Made by a program: the position numbers and the translations under genes | Part shown: positions 31,436 through 40,938 of the stretch, piece by piece | Layout of the letters: each line of letters starts with the position of its first letter | Numbering within the stretch: position 1 is the stretch's first letter | The notes under the pieces: model-generated | The model's input: only the letters and a program-made list of their open reading frames with translations | Database searches by the model: none | Told to the model about the DNA's origin: nothing | Assembly (NCBI RefSeq): GCF_945882965.1 | Contig: NZ_CAMCWY010000002.1 | Location: forward strand, 1-64,000 | Direction: 5' to 3' | Length of the DNA: 64,000 nucleotides | Source: Sphingorhabdus sp. EL138 | GTDB lineage: Bacteria > Pseudomonadota > Alphaproteobacteria > Sphingomonadales > Sphingomonadaceae

Positions 31436-32274
31436 GCTATGCTTTCAAGCTGGGGCTCGCCGCGTATTGTGGGTGGGACGGCTGCGGGCCGCGCAGTTTT
31501 AAGTTCTTTCTGAGGTGCGAGATCTGCCTGACAAGGTTGACTCGTTGCGCCGTAAATCCGATCCACTTCCTGGTCGGTCAGCTCCTCAACCGGGGCATCG
31601 AATACAATCTTACCGTTGTTCATGCCGATCACGCGGCTACAATAACGCCGCGCAAGATCGACCGAATGAAGGTTGATTAAGAGCGTGATGTTGCGTTCCC
31701 GGTTGAGCGCTGCGATGCTTTGCATCACGATTTCGCTGTTGATCGGATCAAGCGAGGCGACCGGTTCGTCTGCGAGCAGGATTTCTGGATCTTGCAGCAT
31801 CGCGCGCGCAATGGCGATCCGCTGTTGCTGCCCACCAGAAAGGTTTTGCGTCCGTTTGAAAGCGGTGTCCACCATGCCAAGCCGGTCCAGTTCCATGACT
31901 GCGCGCGCGCGCTGTTCTGCCGGGAAGGATTTGAAAAGTGAGGGGAGCAGTGGACGCGTTGCCAATGTACCCAAAAGAACATTGGTCAGAACGTCAAGGC
32001 GCGGGATCAGATTGAACTGCTGAAAGATGATTGCCGAGCGCCCGCGCCAATCACGCAGTTCCTTTCCCTTGAGTGCTGTGACCGATTGACCACGCCAGAA
32101 AATCTCGCCCTGCTGGGGCACGTAAAGGCGGTTGATCAGGCGCAGCAAACTGCTTTTACCCGACCCCGATCGACCGATAATTCCCACCATTTCCCCCGGC
32201 GCTATGCTGAGACTGGCGTTGTCCACTGCGACAACGTCGCCAAAGCAGCAACGCAGATTCTTCAACTCAAGCAT
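31432..32274 (-). CDS. phnC: PhnC, phosphonate ABC importer ATPase
   Basis: 280 residues with Walker A GRSGSGKSS, QQFNLIPRLDVLTNVLLGTL (a PhnC signature region), LSGGQQQRIAIARA and Walker B ILLADEPVASLD. It powers uptake through the two PhnE permeases just upstream. The C-terminal 35 residues (after YGATSQPCQADL) are a variable tail. It overlaps the acyltransferase by ATGA. Confidence 0.94.
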   Translation of the reverse strand: MLELKNLRCCFGDVVAVDNASLSIAPGEMVGIIGRSGSGKSSLLRLINRLYVPQQGEIFWRGQSVTALKGKELRDWRGRSAIIFQQFNLIPRLDVLTNVLLGTLATRPLLPSLFKSFPAEQRARAVMELDRLGMVDTAFKRTQNLSGGQQQRIAIARAMLQDPEILLADEPVASLDPINSEIVMQSIAALNRERNITLLINLHSVDLARRYCSRVIGMNNGKIVFDAPVEELTDQEVDRIYGATSQPCQADLAPQKELKTARPAAVPPTIRGEPQLESIA

Positions 32275-32286
32275 AGTCCAACCCCC

Positions 32287-33114
32287 TTATGTCAAATGCG
32301 CGCGCAGCCGCTCCGACCCGAAATCCACTATCCCCACAACAATGATGTACATCAAGGTGATGAAGGCAACTTCGTCGAAAGCGAAAATTCGTATCCGTTC
32401 TTCGAGTTCGAATCCAATCCCGCCAGCGCCAACAACACCGACCACAGCCGCCGCGCGGAAATTCTGTTCGAGATAGTAAAGACATTGGCTGAGCCAGACG
32501 GGCAGCAGCTGTGGGACAACACCAAATCGGAACACGCCCGATGTGCTCGATCCTGTAGCGCGCAGCGAATCCTGTTGCCGGGCATCAACATTTTCCAGCG
32601 CTTCGGCAAACAGCTTGCCAAGGCGCGGGATGTCCGAAAAGGCGATGGCAAGTATGCCCGGAATTGGCCCCAGACCCACCGCCGCCACCAAGATAAGTGC
32701 CCAGACAAGCACGGGAATGCCGCGAAACAGGTCCATGAACCGGCGAATGGCGAAATGAATGGCGGGGTTGGGCACGATGTTCCGCGCCGCCGCTAAACCC
32801 AGCGGGATTGCGACCAACGCGGCCAGCAATGTTCCCAAAACAGCAATGGCCAAGGTTTGCACAAGCGCTAGCAAAAGCCGGGGTAGTTCGCCTCCTGACG
32901 TCGGCGGCCACATTGCGCCAAGGATGGTGCCCATCTTCACTAGGCCGCCGCCCAAAACATCCCAACTGAGGCCAAGGTCATAGCAGCAGGCCACGAAAAC
33001 GATTAAGAATGCGGCGACGGCCAACGCCGTTTTGATCCGCCGTTCCAGCCTGATGATCACTGCACCGGGAAGTATGGCCTCGGCCCGGGCAATCAGGGCA
33101 GCCTCAGCGCTCAC
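32287..33114 (-). CDS. phnE: PhnE, phosphonate ABC permease 2
   Basis: 275 residues from GTG 33114 (GTGA overlap with the other phnE); the reading to 33177 lies inside the neighbour. It has about six membrane segments and the BPD permease loop region (IPRLGKLFAEALENVDARQQ DSLRATG). FRGIPVLVWALILVAAVGLG is typical of PhnE. It pairs with 33111-34019 to form the channel. Confidence 0.92.
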   Translation of the reverse strand: MSAEAALIARAEAILPGAVIIRLERRIKTALAVAAFLIVFVACCYDLGLSWDVLGGGLVKMGTILGAMWPPTSGGELPRLLLALVQTLAIAVLGTLLAALVAIPLGLAAARNIVPNPAIHFAIRRFMDLFRGIPVLVWALILVAAVGLGPIPGILAIAFSDIPRLGKLFAEALENVDARQQDSLRATGSSTSGVFRFGVVPQLLPVWLSQCLYYLEQNFRAAAVVGVVGAGGIGFELEERIRIFAFDEVAFITLMYIIVVGIVDFGSERLRAHLT

Positions 33115-34019
33115 TGCGTCAACCCAATTAGCCGGTGGCGCAGTTGTTCGGACACAAGGTCGATCACGAAAATACAAAACACAATCAAAATCAGGATCGC
33201 CAAATAGGTATCAAATTCAGTGAAGCTGATGGCACGTTCCAGCTCCATGCCAATCCCGCCTGCGCCAACAATGCCAAGTGCTGCGGCGACCGACAGATTA
33301 ATCTCCATCCGCAGCAACCAATATGAAAGGATTTGCGGTAGCAATTGCGGCAGGATCCCAAAGCGGAGCTGCAACAGACGGTTGCCGCCCACGCCCTCGA
33401 TCGCGTCCACTTGGTTCATTTCGGCATTTTCCATGCATTCACTGAACAGTTTACCGAGCGAACCCATCGTCGTGATGATGATGGTGAGCACGCCAGCAAC
33501 CGCACCCAGACTAAAGGCCGCGGCGAAAATCAGGGCGAGGATCACATCAGGGATCGTGCGCGCCGCATCAAAACCGCGCCGAACCGTATGGCGCAAAAAC
33601 GCATTCCGGTTGAGATTGGCCGCCGCCTGAAACGACAGCCCTAGTGCCATTAGCCCGCCAACCACAGTGCCAACAAAGGCCATGGCCACAGTTTCGCGCA
33701 TCGCCTCCAACCAGCGGGGCAGGTCGTAGAACCAGCTGGCGAGCGATCCATCAACCTGGCGACCGGCGAAAAGTGCATCGGCCCTTAGATCGGGGATCAG
33801 CCTATCGACAAAGCTTGCGATGCGGTCAATCCAGCCTGCGTCAACGCTGCTTTTCCCGACAGCGCTCAACTCAACCGAGCCTAGCAGGATGATTGAAACC
33901 AAAATCATCCAGGCGAAAGTCTGAAGGCGGCTTTTGCGGATGGTCTGGCGCCACTCGCTTTCTATGGCGGCCACGCGGTTGAGTGAGGAAGTTCCTGTCG
34001 ACGCAGCGCTGTCTTTCAC
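33111..34019 (-). CDS. phnE: PhnE, phosphonate ABC permease 1
   Basis: 302 residues with a hydrophobic anchor at about residue 35-50 and several later membrane segments. The cytoplasmic coupling loop is MGSLGKLFSECMENAEMNQV DAIEGVG; AARTIPDVILALIFAAAFSL is PhnE-like. It is a paralogue of the next gene; the two probably form a heterodimer. It overlaps the upstream binding-protein gene by ATGA. Confidence 0.92.
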   Translation of the reverse strand: MKDSAASTGTSSLNRVAAIESEWRQTIRKSRLQTFAWMILVSIILLGSVELSAVGKSSVDAGWIDRIASFVDRLIPDLRADALFAGRQVDGSLASWFYDLPRWLEAMRETVAMAFVGTVVGGLMALGLSFQAAANLNRNAFLRHTVRRGFDAARTIPDVILALIFAAAFSLGAVAGVLTIIITTMGSLGKLFSECMENAEMNQVDAIEGVGGNRLLQLRFGILPQLLPQILSYWLLRMEINLSVAAALGIVGAGGIGMELERAISFTEFDTYLAILILIVFCIFVIDLVSEQLRHRLIGLTQ

Positions 34020-34876
34020 GACGATGTCTGTTCCAGCGCGGTCTCTTCTGTCGGTTCAATCTCAGCTGCGTCAGGAACGAACCAGCGCGCGAGCTCCGGT
34101 TTTTCCTGCGGCAAAGCAATATGGATACCCAGCAGCCGCGCTCTGCTTTCTTTGGGGATATCGCGGCGCACGCTCCATGCGCTGGCTGCCGCCGGTCGGC
34201 CGCGCCAGACTTCCTTGAACCCCTCACACGGCTTGTCGCCCTTTTCCTCGCCGCGGCACAGCCGCATCCATTCGGCACCATATAAAGCGAGGACATCGGC
34301 CTTGCCCGCCTTGATAACTGCCAGTCCGTCGCTGGCGTTGGCCAAGGTCTGTGCGGCGGCGATGGCGCTGTCCGGAATATTGCGGGCAGCCAGCGTGCGC
34401 TTGACGCCGAGCAACATGGTTGCATTTGCGCCAGACAGTGCAAGCCTCGCCTCCGCTAGGTCCTTAGTTGGGCTATTTTCTGTGGTGACCAGCACGATCG
34501 CGACACGGCCGATATCTGCGGGAATGCGGCCCGTCATCATCGGCCTGACAGAGGCTTTAACCGGCGCAATGCTGGCGGCGTCAAGCAAAGCCATATCCAC
34601 TTTGTTATCAGCCAGCGCCCTTGCTGCCTCGGCCTTGCTTGCCACAGGGCACAGCAGCACAGGAATTTCCATGCGCGCGGAAATATGCTGCACATAAGCG
34701 CGCTGCACTGTAGTCCAGCTTTTGTCATCCGCGCTGCATTCGCCGGCGGCCTTGCCCTCAATGGCAACACGCAATTGTTTGATCTGGCTTTGGATCGTGC
34801 TGCCACTTTCTTTTTCCGCTCCACCGCAAGCGGAGAGGAACGTTAACGCCAATAGCGAGAGGGTTCCTAGTCTCAT
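34016..34876 (-). CDS. PhnD-like substrate-binding lipoprotein, second copy
   Basis: 286 residues with lipoprotein signal MRLGTLSLLALTFLSAC. The mature part is PhnD/SsuA-like but diverged (KVDMALLDAASIAPVKASVR, ALYGAEWMRLCRG). It is more compact than the neighbouring PhnD and contains extra Cys residues, so it may recognise a different phosphonate. It overlaps phnD upstream and phnE downstream by 4 bp each, so it is clearly part of the importer operon. Confidence 0.8.
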   Translation of the reverse strand: MRLGTLSLLALTFLSACGGAEKESGSTIQSQIKQLRVAIEGKAAGECSADDKSWTTVQRAYVQHISARMEIPVLLCPVASKAEAARALADNKVDMALLDAASIAPVKASVRPMMTGRIPADIGRVAIVLVTTENSPTKDLAEARLALSGANATMLLGVKRTLAARNIPDSAIAAAQTLANASDGLAVIKAGKADVLALYGAEWMRLCRGEEKGDKPCEGFKEVWRGRPAAASAWSVRRDIPKESRARLLGIHIALPQEKPELARWFVPDAAEIEPTEETALEQTSS

Positions 34877-35826
34877 TTGTTGTCTCCGCCTTTGCGCCGA
34901 GTTTTGATTTCGCTGTCGCGGATCGCGATGATGTCGGTGTAATTGTCACGACTGACCGCCGCAAAATCATTTCCAGGTGCTTGCCCCATATCATCCCACA
35001 CTTCAGGCTTTTCAAACGGCAGCATGGCAAAAGCACCGCGCATAATATCTTGAAATGCCTGCGGCCTGTCGGTGCGTATGACAAAAGGCGAGTTGGCCAT
35101 GGGACCTGCGGTCCAGATAATCCGGGTATCGCCCGCCTTGATGAGGCCACGGCGCCCCATCGTTATAGGGTTGCCCGCTGCAAATCCGGTTTCTGGCGTT
35201 CCCGCACTGACAGTGGTTAGCGCCGCATCAACCCTGCCATTGACCACAGCCAGCAGCGCCTGGCTCGCTCCGCCAGCCATGATCGATTTTGAAAAATGCT
35301 TTTCTGGGTCATAGCCTTGCTTGAGCAGCGTATTGCGCGGAAAAATATAGCCCGAGGTTGAGTTGAAATCGACATAGGCGATGGATTTACCCTTCAGGTC
35401 GTCAAGCGTTTTATAGGGTGAATCCGCTTTGACGATCAGCGCCGAATAATAGCCCAGCCCGCCCTCAGCCTGACGGATGGTCAGGAAGGGCAGCACTTTG
35501 CGACCCACCTGTGCGTCGACATTGGCGTAAGAGCCTCCACCCATGGTGGCGATATCGACCTGACCTGAAGATATCGCCTGAATGACCCCGTTATAGTCAC
35601 TTGCCTCAAACGTTTCGATATTGAGACCAGTGATATCCTTTAGATGCGCACGATAGCCAGTCCACCGAGCCACATTATCCGGATCAGCCTCATCATTCCG
35701 GACAGCAATACGGATTTTGCCCATCTCGGCCTGCCAGCTACCGGCGGGCGCGGTCGACTTCGTCTCACCGCATGCTGACAAGAGCATTGCAGCAAAAATT
35801 AACGACACTGGCCATTTTAATTTCAT
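34873..35826 (-). CDS. phnD: PhnD, phosphonate-binding lipoprotein
   Basis: 317 residues from ATG 35826 (MKLKWPVSLIFAAMLLSAC, lipobox); the reading to 35901 adds 25 residues before the signal. EASDYNGVIQAISSGQVDIA, KTLDDLKGKSIAYVDFNSTS GYIFPR and PLFKSIMAGG-like HFSKSIMAGGASQALLAVVN GRVDAA are PhnD blocks. It binds phosphonates in the periplasm, anchored by lipid. It is first in phnD-D2-E-E-C-acyltransferase-phnN. Confidence 0.93.
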   Translation of the reverse strand: MKLKWPVSLIFAAMLLSACGETKSTAPAGSWQAEMGKIRIAVRNDEADPDNVARWTGYRAHLKDITGLNIETFEASDYNGVIQAISSGQVDIATMGGGSYANVDAQVGRKVLPFLTIRQAEGGLGYYSALIVKADSPYKTLDDLKGKSIAYVDFNSTSGYIFPRNTLLKQGYDPEKHFSKSIMAGGASQALLAVVNGRVDAALTTVSAGTPETGFAAGNPITMGRRGLIKAGDTRIIWTAGPMANSPFVIRTDRPQAFQDIMRGAFAMLPFEKPEVWDDMGQAPGNDFAAVSRDNYTDIIAIRDSEIKTRRKGGDNK

Positions 35827-36417
35827 CTTGCACCCGAATCTTCTTGTCTTTTTCCTCACGCTCAATCTGCGGCACACATGTTTCAGCGATGTGACGGACA
35901 TGCGATTACCGCATAGCTTTCAGGGGTATGACCACCCATCAGCACCAAGCCGCAAGTTCAATGCCGAAGATCCGAGGCTTTTTGCACATGCTGGTCTCGC
36001 ACCATGTGGCGGTGTTGGCGCCTGTTGCGGGCAAATTTTTGTCAGTCAGCGGCGGCGTAAACAGGCTGTTACCCAAGCCGGCACTATTCTGGCGCGCTGC
36101 CTGCCAAGGCCGCAGCTTGACCAATGGCTTGTTGCTTGCCCTTGCAAAGCGAGGTGAGCCGGTGACCGCCTTGGTATTTGCTCCGTTACTAGGGTCAGGA
36201 CCTATTAAGTCGCAGGCGATAGGTTTTTTAAATTACGCATACCACCGCGCCGATTTGTTCATCCATAGGATTACGCTCCTATTCAGGAAGTGCCATTCAA
36301 CAACATTCGGCTGGTTCACAAAATTTAAATATAATTCACGCACGTATGTAACCGAAACAACATCACGATGCATCTTCTCAAACCTATTTGGCACCCGTGG
36401 TATCGGGGGCTGGGTCA
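35827..36417. other. divergent promoter region between phnD and the metallophosphoesterase gene
   Basis: About 590 bp. Overlapping plus-strand frames exist (35928-36494 and 35717-36157) but run into or out of neighbouring genes, lack ribosome sites and match nothing I know. I see no clear Pho box. AT-rich stretches near 36220-36370 may hold the promoter of the downstream operon. Confidence 0.35.
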
Positions 36418-37863
36418 ATGATTCGAAATATTGCGTTGTTTGGGGCAATGGCACTCGCTTTCGCAATAAGCGCGGTTCCTGCGGTTGCGCATGATGGAAA
36501 TCATACTGTCCCACCTTGGCAGGAAGCATCCGCGTGGCCTGACCGAGTTATTGCAACTTTTGAAGCTGATCCCGCAACGTCTTTAGCGGTGAATTGGCGC
36601 ACGATAGCATCGGTTTCGGCCTCTCGCGCTGAGATTGCCCTTGCAACGCCAGATGCCCGCTTTGACCTGACCGCACGCAGCGTTTCGGCGCAGACGGAAA
36701 TCGTCGATCTTGCAAAAACGATGTTTGGCGGCGCTGACATCGCTATTCCGTCGAATGACAAATTGCCTGCTGTGGCATATCACTCCGTACGCTTTGACGA
36801 TCTTCGCCCGGACACGCTTTATGCTTACCGAGTTATGGGCGCTGATGGGCTTTGGAGCGAATGGTTCCAGACCCGTACAGCTCCGCTGAGCGGTCCGGTC
36901 CGTTTCATCTATATGGGCGACGCCCAAAATGGTGTGTTGTCTTTATGGTCGCGCACTATTCGCGCAGCCTATCAGGCAGCGCCCGATGCAAGGTTCATGT
37001 TACACGCGGGTGATTTGGTTAACCGCGCCAGCCGCGATACAGAATGGGCCGAGTGGTTCAAGGCCGGCGGCTTCCTGCATGCTATGGTCCCCGCAATTCC
37101 GGTAACGGGAAATCACGAATATGATATGGCAGCGCCAGGCGAAACTGAGCGTGTTCGCTTACTCAGCCATTTGTGGCGGCCGCAATTCCGACTGCCGGTT
37201 GATGGCACGCTGCCGTCAGCCGTGCATGAAACGGCATATGCGGTGCGTTACTCGGCCGATCTTGATGTCTTTGTCCTTGATAGCAACCAACGCGATATGG
37301 CGCCGCAGGCTGCTTGGTTGGATGCCCAGTTAAAGGCTTCAAAGAAACGCTGGCGCGTCGTCACAATGCATCATCCAGTTTTCAGTTCCGGCAAGGATCG
37401 CGACAATAAGCCTAACCGCGACTTACTTCTGCCAATCCTGACCCGTCACAGCGTCGATCTGGTGCTGCAGGGTCATGATCATACGTATGCACGCGGACTT
37501 TTGGATGCCAGTGCCCAATTGCCGCGCCGCTCTGGGTTCAAAATAGGGGACACGCTGACCACGATGTTCGTCAACTCAGTTTCCGGCCCCAAACAATATG
37601 AGTTCCGCAAAGTCGGGTGGGACGATTATGCGCCGACTGGTGTTAAGCTTGAGCGGCAGGGAGAAAATGGTCAATTTTTCCAAGTCATTGGGATTGATGG
37701 CAACCGCCTGACCTACACCGCTTACACCGCGGATGGTGTGCAATATGACGCCGCCATTATCGAAAAGCGCGGAAATACCAAGCGCCTTATCAAAAACGAT
37801 AAGGACGCTCCACCTACACGGCGTTTTGACAACACGCTGCCTTACCAAAGTCCGAATTTCTAA
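36418..37863 (+). CDS. secreted purple-acid-phosphatase-like metallophosphoesterase
   Basis: 481 residues from ATG 36418 (GGGGGCTGGGTCA upstream). MIRNIALFGAMALAFAISAV ...AHDG is a Sec signal. An N-terminal fibronectin-like domain is followed by the metallophosphoesterase core: FIYMGDAQNG, LHAGDLVNR, VTGNHEYDM, TMHHPVFS and LQGHDHTYARG supply the two-metal site. It should hydrolyse phosphate mono- or diesters in the periplasm. It heads a unit with a TonB receptor 59 bp downstream and a PHP enzyme, so it probably processes the ligand of that receptor. Confidence 0.9.
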   Translation: MIRNIALFGAMALAFAISAVPAVAHDGNHTVPPWQEASAWPDRVIATFEADPATSLAVNWRTIASVSASRAEIALATPDARFDLTARSVSAQTEIVDLAKTMFGGADIAIPSNDKLPAVAYHSVRFDDLRPDTLYAYRVMGADGLWSEWFQTRTAPLSGPVRFIYMGDAQNGVLSLWSRTIRAAYQAAPDARFMLHAGDLVNRASRDTEWAEWFKAGGFLHAMVPAIPVTGNHEYDMAAPGETERVRLLSHLWRPQFRLPVDGTLPSAVHETAYAVRYSADLDVFVLDSNQRDMAPQAAWLDAQLKASKKRWRVVTMHHPVFSSGKDRDNKPNRDLLLPILTRHSVDLVLQGHDHTYARGLLDASAQLPRRSGFKIGDTLTTMFVNSVSGPKQYEFRKVGWDDYAPTGVKLERQGENGQFFQVIGIDGNRLTYTAYTADGVQYDAAIIEKRGNTKRLIKNDKDAPPTRRFDNTLPYQSPNF

Positions 37864-37922
37864 AACCCATGCCACTGCGCAATTGCACATTGGCATCAAC
37901 ATTAACGTACAAAGGATACAAC

Positions 37923-40895
37923 ATGACTTCGACACGCTCACTTCTGATGGCCAGTGTTGGCCTGAACCTTTTGTTTACGCTGCCCGTCGCCGCTCAGACG
38001 ACAGCCGCTGCACAAGCCACTTCCAACGAAGCCTCTGTTGGCTCAGGTCAAGTTAGCGGCATCGTGACCGATGCAAACGGTAACTACGTTTCGGGTGCAA
38101 CCGTTCGTATCGAAGGTTCTAAGGTCGTTGAAACTACCAATGCGCAGGGCCGCTTCACACTGCGCGGAGCGCCAGCCGGACAACAACAGATCAGCGTAAG
38201 CTATTTCGGTGAAAAAGACGTAAATCAAACGATCGTCGTAATAGCCGGGCAGGACACCGAAGTTCAGGTGTCGCTGGCTTCTGCGGCAGCCGTTGAAGGT
38301 GACATCGTTGTAAGTGCATCGCGCCCAATCGCGGAATCACAAGCAGCAGCTTTACAGGTTCAGCGCTCTTCACCTGCATTGGTTAGCGTGCTCTCAGCCG
38401 ACAGCGTCGGCCGGTTCCCTGACCAAAACCTCGCCGCCGCAATCGCTCGCCTTCCCGGCGTCGCCGTGCAGCGCGATCAGGGCCAGGATCGCTTCATCAG
38501 CTTGCGTGGCGCCCGCACCAGCTGGACCACGGTATCGTTCGACGGCATCAACGTGATCAGCCCCACAGGACGCGAAACGCGCTTCGACACCATCCCAGCA
38601 GCCATCGCCAGCCAAGTGGCTGTGCGCAAGGCGGTGACCCCCGATCTCACCGGCGAAGCCGTAGCCGGTCAGGTTGACGTCCGCACCCGCAGTGCCTTCG
38701 ATTATCCAGGCTTTAAGCTTGGCCTCGATCTCGGTGCTGGCTTCTCGGCATTGGGCGGCGGCCGCCAATACAACTTCTCCGGGAACATCTCGGATCGTTT
38801 CTTCGACAACACCATCGGCATCCTCTTGTCGGCCTCACGCTTTGAAGTCGACATGGTCACCGACAACTTTGAAGCCGATCCATGGGAAATTGCACCGGAA
38901 GATCGTCTGCCGGGCTTCTCCGATCGCGTATGGGCGCGTGAGTTTGAAAACAAACTGTATCGCCTGACACGTTCCAACACTGCGTTCAGCGGTAAGATCG
39001 ACTGGCGCCCAGACAACAACAACGAAGTCTTCCTGAGTTCGGTACTCACCGAATTCCGCGACGACGAATTGCGCAACCAGTATCTCTTCGATTTCGATCA
39101 AAATGCGGTCAGCACCGACAGCACTGCTGCTCAGTTGACAGCAAAACGCACTGGCTATGCCGATACCCGCACTGGCAATACGCCGCTGCAGGGCACGCTA
39201 TACGGCATTGAAATCGACAGCACGCTCAACAGCCTGTCGTCACGCCAGCGCATCTTCACCAACACGTTGGGCGGCAACCACATCTTTGGCGAATGGAAGG
39301 CCAACTGGCGGTTGAACTACACCCGCGCCCAAGAAGATGCCCGGCACCCGTTCACTTCGACCTGGGTCAGCCCGTCGGATCGCACACTGCGGCCAAGCAT
39401 CGTCTATGATTTCACCAATCCAAGCGATAACAAGGTAACGCTGTTCAATACGGTGGCAGATGCAAACCAGAATTATTCGCTGGGCGCCCGCCGCGATATC
39501 ATCGGCACCACAGAGCTAAATTTCGTTGACTTCCGACGCGCGAACGCGCGCAACCAGACCGACGCCTATACGGCGCGGCTTGATATTGACCGCAATATCA
39601 CGCTGTTCGGCCAGGACACCAAGATCCAGTTCGGCGGCCAATACAACCAGCGTACCAAGGAATCAAACCGCACGATCATCGAAGTGACCCCGGCCTTGCT
39701 GACCGCTAAGGGCATTGCACTGCCGCGTCAGGATGCGATCTCGACCAACGCACCACTCAAGGTCAACATTCCGATGGGCTACGGCTTCCGCTATCACGAC
39801 AGCAAGCTGGGCAGCGCCCTGCTGGACAGCTATATTGCTGCCGGAGCCTCACAGATTCGGACCGCCGACACCACGAGCAATTTCTACGAAGTCACCGAGG
39901 AAATCTTTGCTGGCTACATGATGGGCACGATGTTCTTCGACAACGGCAATATCGTCGCGGGTGTTCGCGCCGAGCGGGTGGACAATACCGGTCGGTCGAA
40001 CGGCACCGTCAACGGCGTGCTTCAGGAGCTGAATTCAAACTCTGGCAATACGTTGTTTTTCCCCAGCCTGCATCTGAACTATGATGCCACTGACGAGGTC
40101 AAGCTGCGCCTGTCGCTCAACACCGGTGCAGCACGGCCAGATTATTCGCTGCTGCGCCCCAACCTGACGATCAACGATACGCTTCAGACTATTTCGGGCG
40201 GCAACCCGTTTGCCGTGCCCGAAAAGGCTGTTGGCGTGGATGGCTATGTCGAATGGTATATGGGCAACGGAGGCTTTCTGTCGGCAGGCATTTATTATAA
40301 GAAAGTCCGCGACGTATTGTTCGGGTTTACCCAGACTTTCGGAAACACGGACTTCGATGCCCCCGGTCTCGAGCGTTCGAACTACAGTTTCAGCTCGACG
40401 GTCAATGGCGGTAGCGGCGAGATCAAGGGCATTGAAATCGCTTATTCGCAGCCCTTTACCGGCCTGATGCGCAGCTTCGGTGCACCAGAATGGCTTGAAG
40501 GCTTCGGTTTCCAAGGCAACATCACCCTCAATCGTTCCGAAGCCAAGACCCCGGACGGCCGCACGGTTAAGTTGCCCGATGCGTCCAATACCAACTACAA
40601 CGCTTCGCTGTATTACGAACAATATGGTCTGTCCCTGCGCGCCAGCTGGCAATATCGCAGCGATTATCTGTTCGGCATCGGCAGCGTTGAAGAAGGTGGC
40701 GATGGTTATTGGCGGAAAGTTGGCCGTCTCGACCTTTCGGGCCGCTATGCGATCAGCCCGCAGGTCGAAATGTTCGTCGATGCCACCAACCTGCTGGACG
40801 AACCTGGTCGTCGTTACGTAGGCATCCCGATCCGGGTTCTCGAATACGAAAAGTTCGGTGCCCGCTTCATGGGCGGCGTGCGCATCAACTTCTAA
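37923..40895 (+). CDS. TonB-dependent receptor with N-terminal carboxypeptidase-regulatory-like domain
   Basis: 990 residues from ATG 37923 (AAAGGA upstream). A Sec signal (LLMASVGLNLLFTLPVAAQ) is followed by a CarboxypepD-reg-like beta domain (SGIVTDANGNYVSGATVRIE ... GRFTLRGAPAGQQQISVSYF), then the plug (VGRFPDQNLAAAIARLPGVA VQRDQGQ) and a 22-strand barrel ending GARFMGGVRINF with terminal Phe. The type is the large Xanthomonas/Caulobacter family of TonB receptors for sugars or complex organics. Flanking phosphoesterase genes suggest an organophosphate or phosphonate-bearing polymer as ligand (inference). Confidence 0.93.
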   Translation: MTSTRSLLMASVGLNLLFTLPVAAQTTAAAQATSNEASVGSGQVSGIVTDANGNYVSGATVRIEGSKVVETTNAQGRFTLRGAPAGQQQISVSYFGEKDVNQTIVVIAGQDTEVQVSLASAAAVEGDIVVSASRPIAESQAAALQVQRSSPALVSVLSADSVGRFPDQNLAAAIARLPGVAVQRDQGQDRFISLRGARTSWTTVSFDGINVISPTGRETRFDTIPAAIASQVAVRKAVTPDLTGEAVAGQVDVRTRSAFDYPGFKLGLDLGAGFSALGGGRQYNFSGNISDRFFDNTIGILLSASRFEVDMVTDNFEADPWEIAPEDRLPGFSDRVWAREFENKLYRLTRSNTAFSGKIDWRPDNNNEVFLSSVLTEFRDDELRNQYLFDFDQNAVSTDSTAAQLTAKRTGYADTRTGNTPLQGTLYGIEIDSTLNSLSSRQRIFTNTLGGNHIFGEWKANWRLNYTRAQEDARHPFTSTWVSPSDRTLRPSIVYDFTNPSDNKVTLFNTVADANQNYSLGARRDIIGTTELNFVDFRRANARNQTDAYTARLDIDRNITLFGQDTKIQFGGQYNQRTKESNRTIIEVTPALLTAKGIALPRQDAISTNAPLKVNIPMGYGFRYHDSKLGSALLDSYIAAGASQIRTADTTSNFYEVTEEIFAGYMMGTMFFDNGNIVAGVRAERVDNTGRSNGTVNGVLQELNSNSGNTLFFPSLHLNYDATDEVKLRLSLNTGAARPDYSLLRPNLTINDTLQTISGGNPFAVPEKAVGVDGYVEWYMGNGGFLSAGIYYKKVRDVLFGFTQTFGNTDFDAPGLERSNYSFSSTVNGGSGEIKGIEIAYSQPFTGLMRSFGAPEWLEGFGFQGNITLNRSEAKTPDGRTVKLPDASNTNYNASLYYEQYGLSLRASWQYRSDYLFGIGSVEEGGDGYWRKVGRLDLSGRYAISPQVEMFVDATNLLDEPGRRYVGIPIRVLEYEKFGARFMGGVRINF

Positions 40896-40938
40896 TTAAC
40901 TAAGCATGGCAACAGTCCACAGTGCGAGAAAGAATTTC

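Noticed and set aside
35928-36494. 188-aa plus-strand frame between phnD and the metallophosphoesterase gene
   Set aside because: It runs into the signal peptide of the real gene in another frame, has no ribosome site and no recognisable family, and a competing frame covers the same bases.
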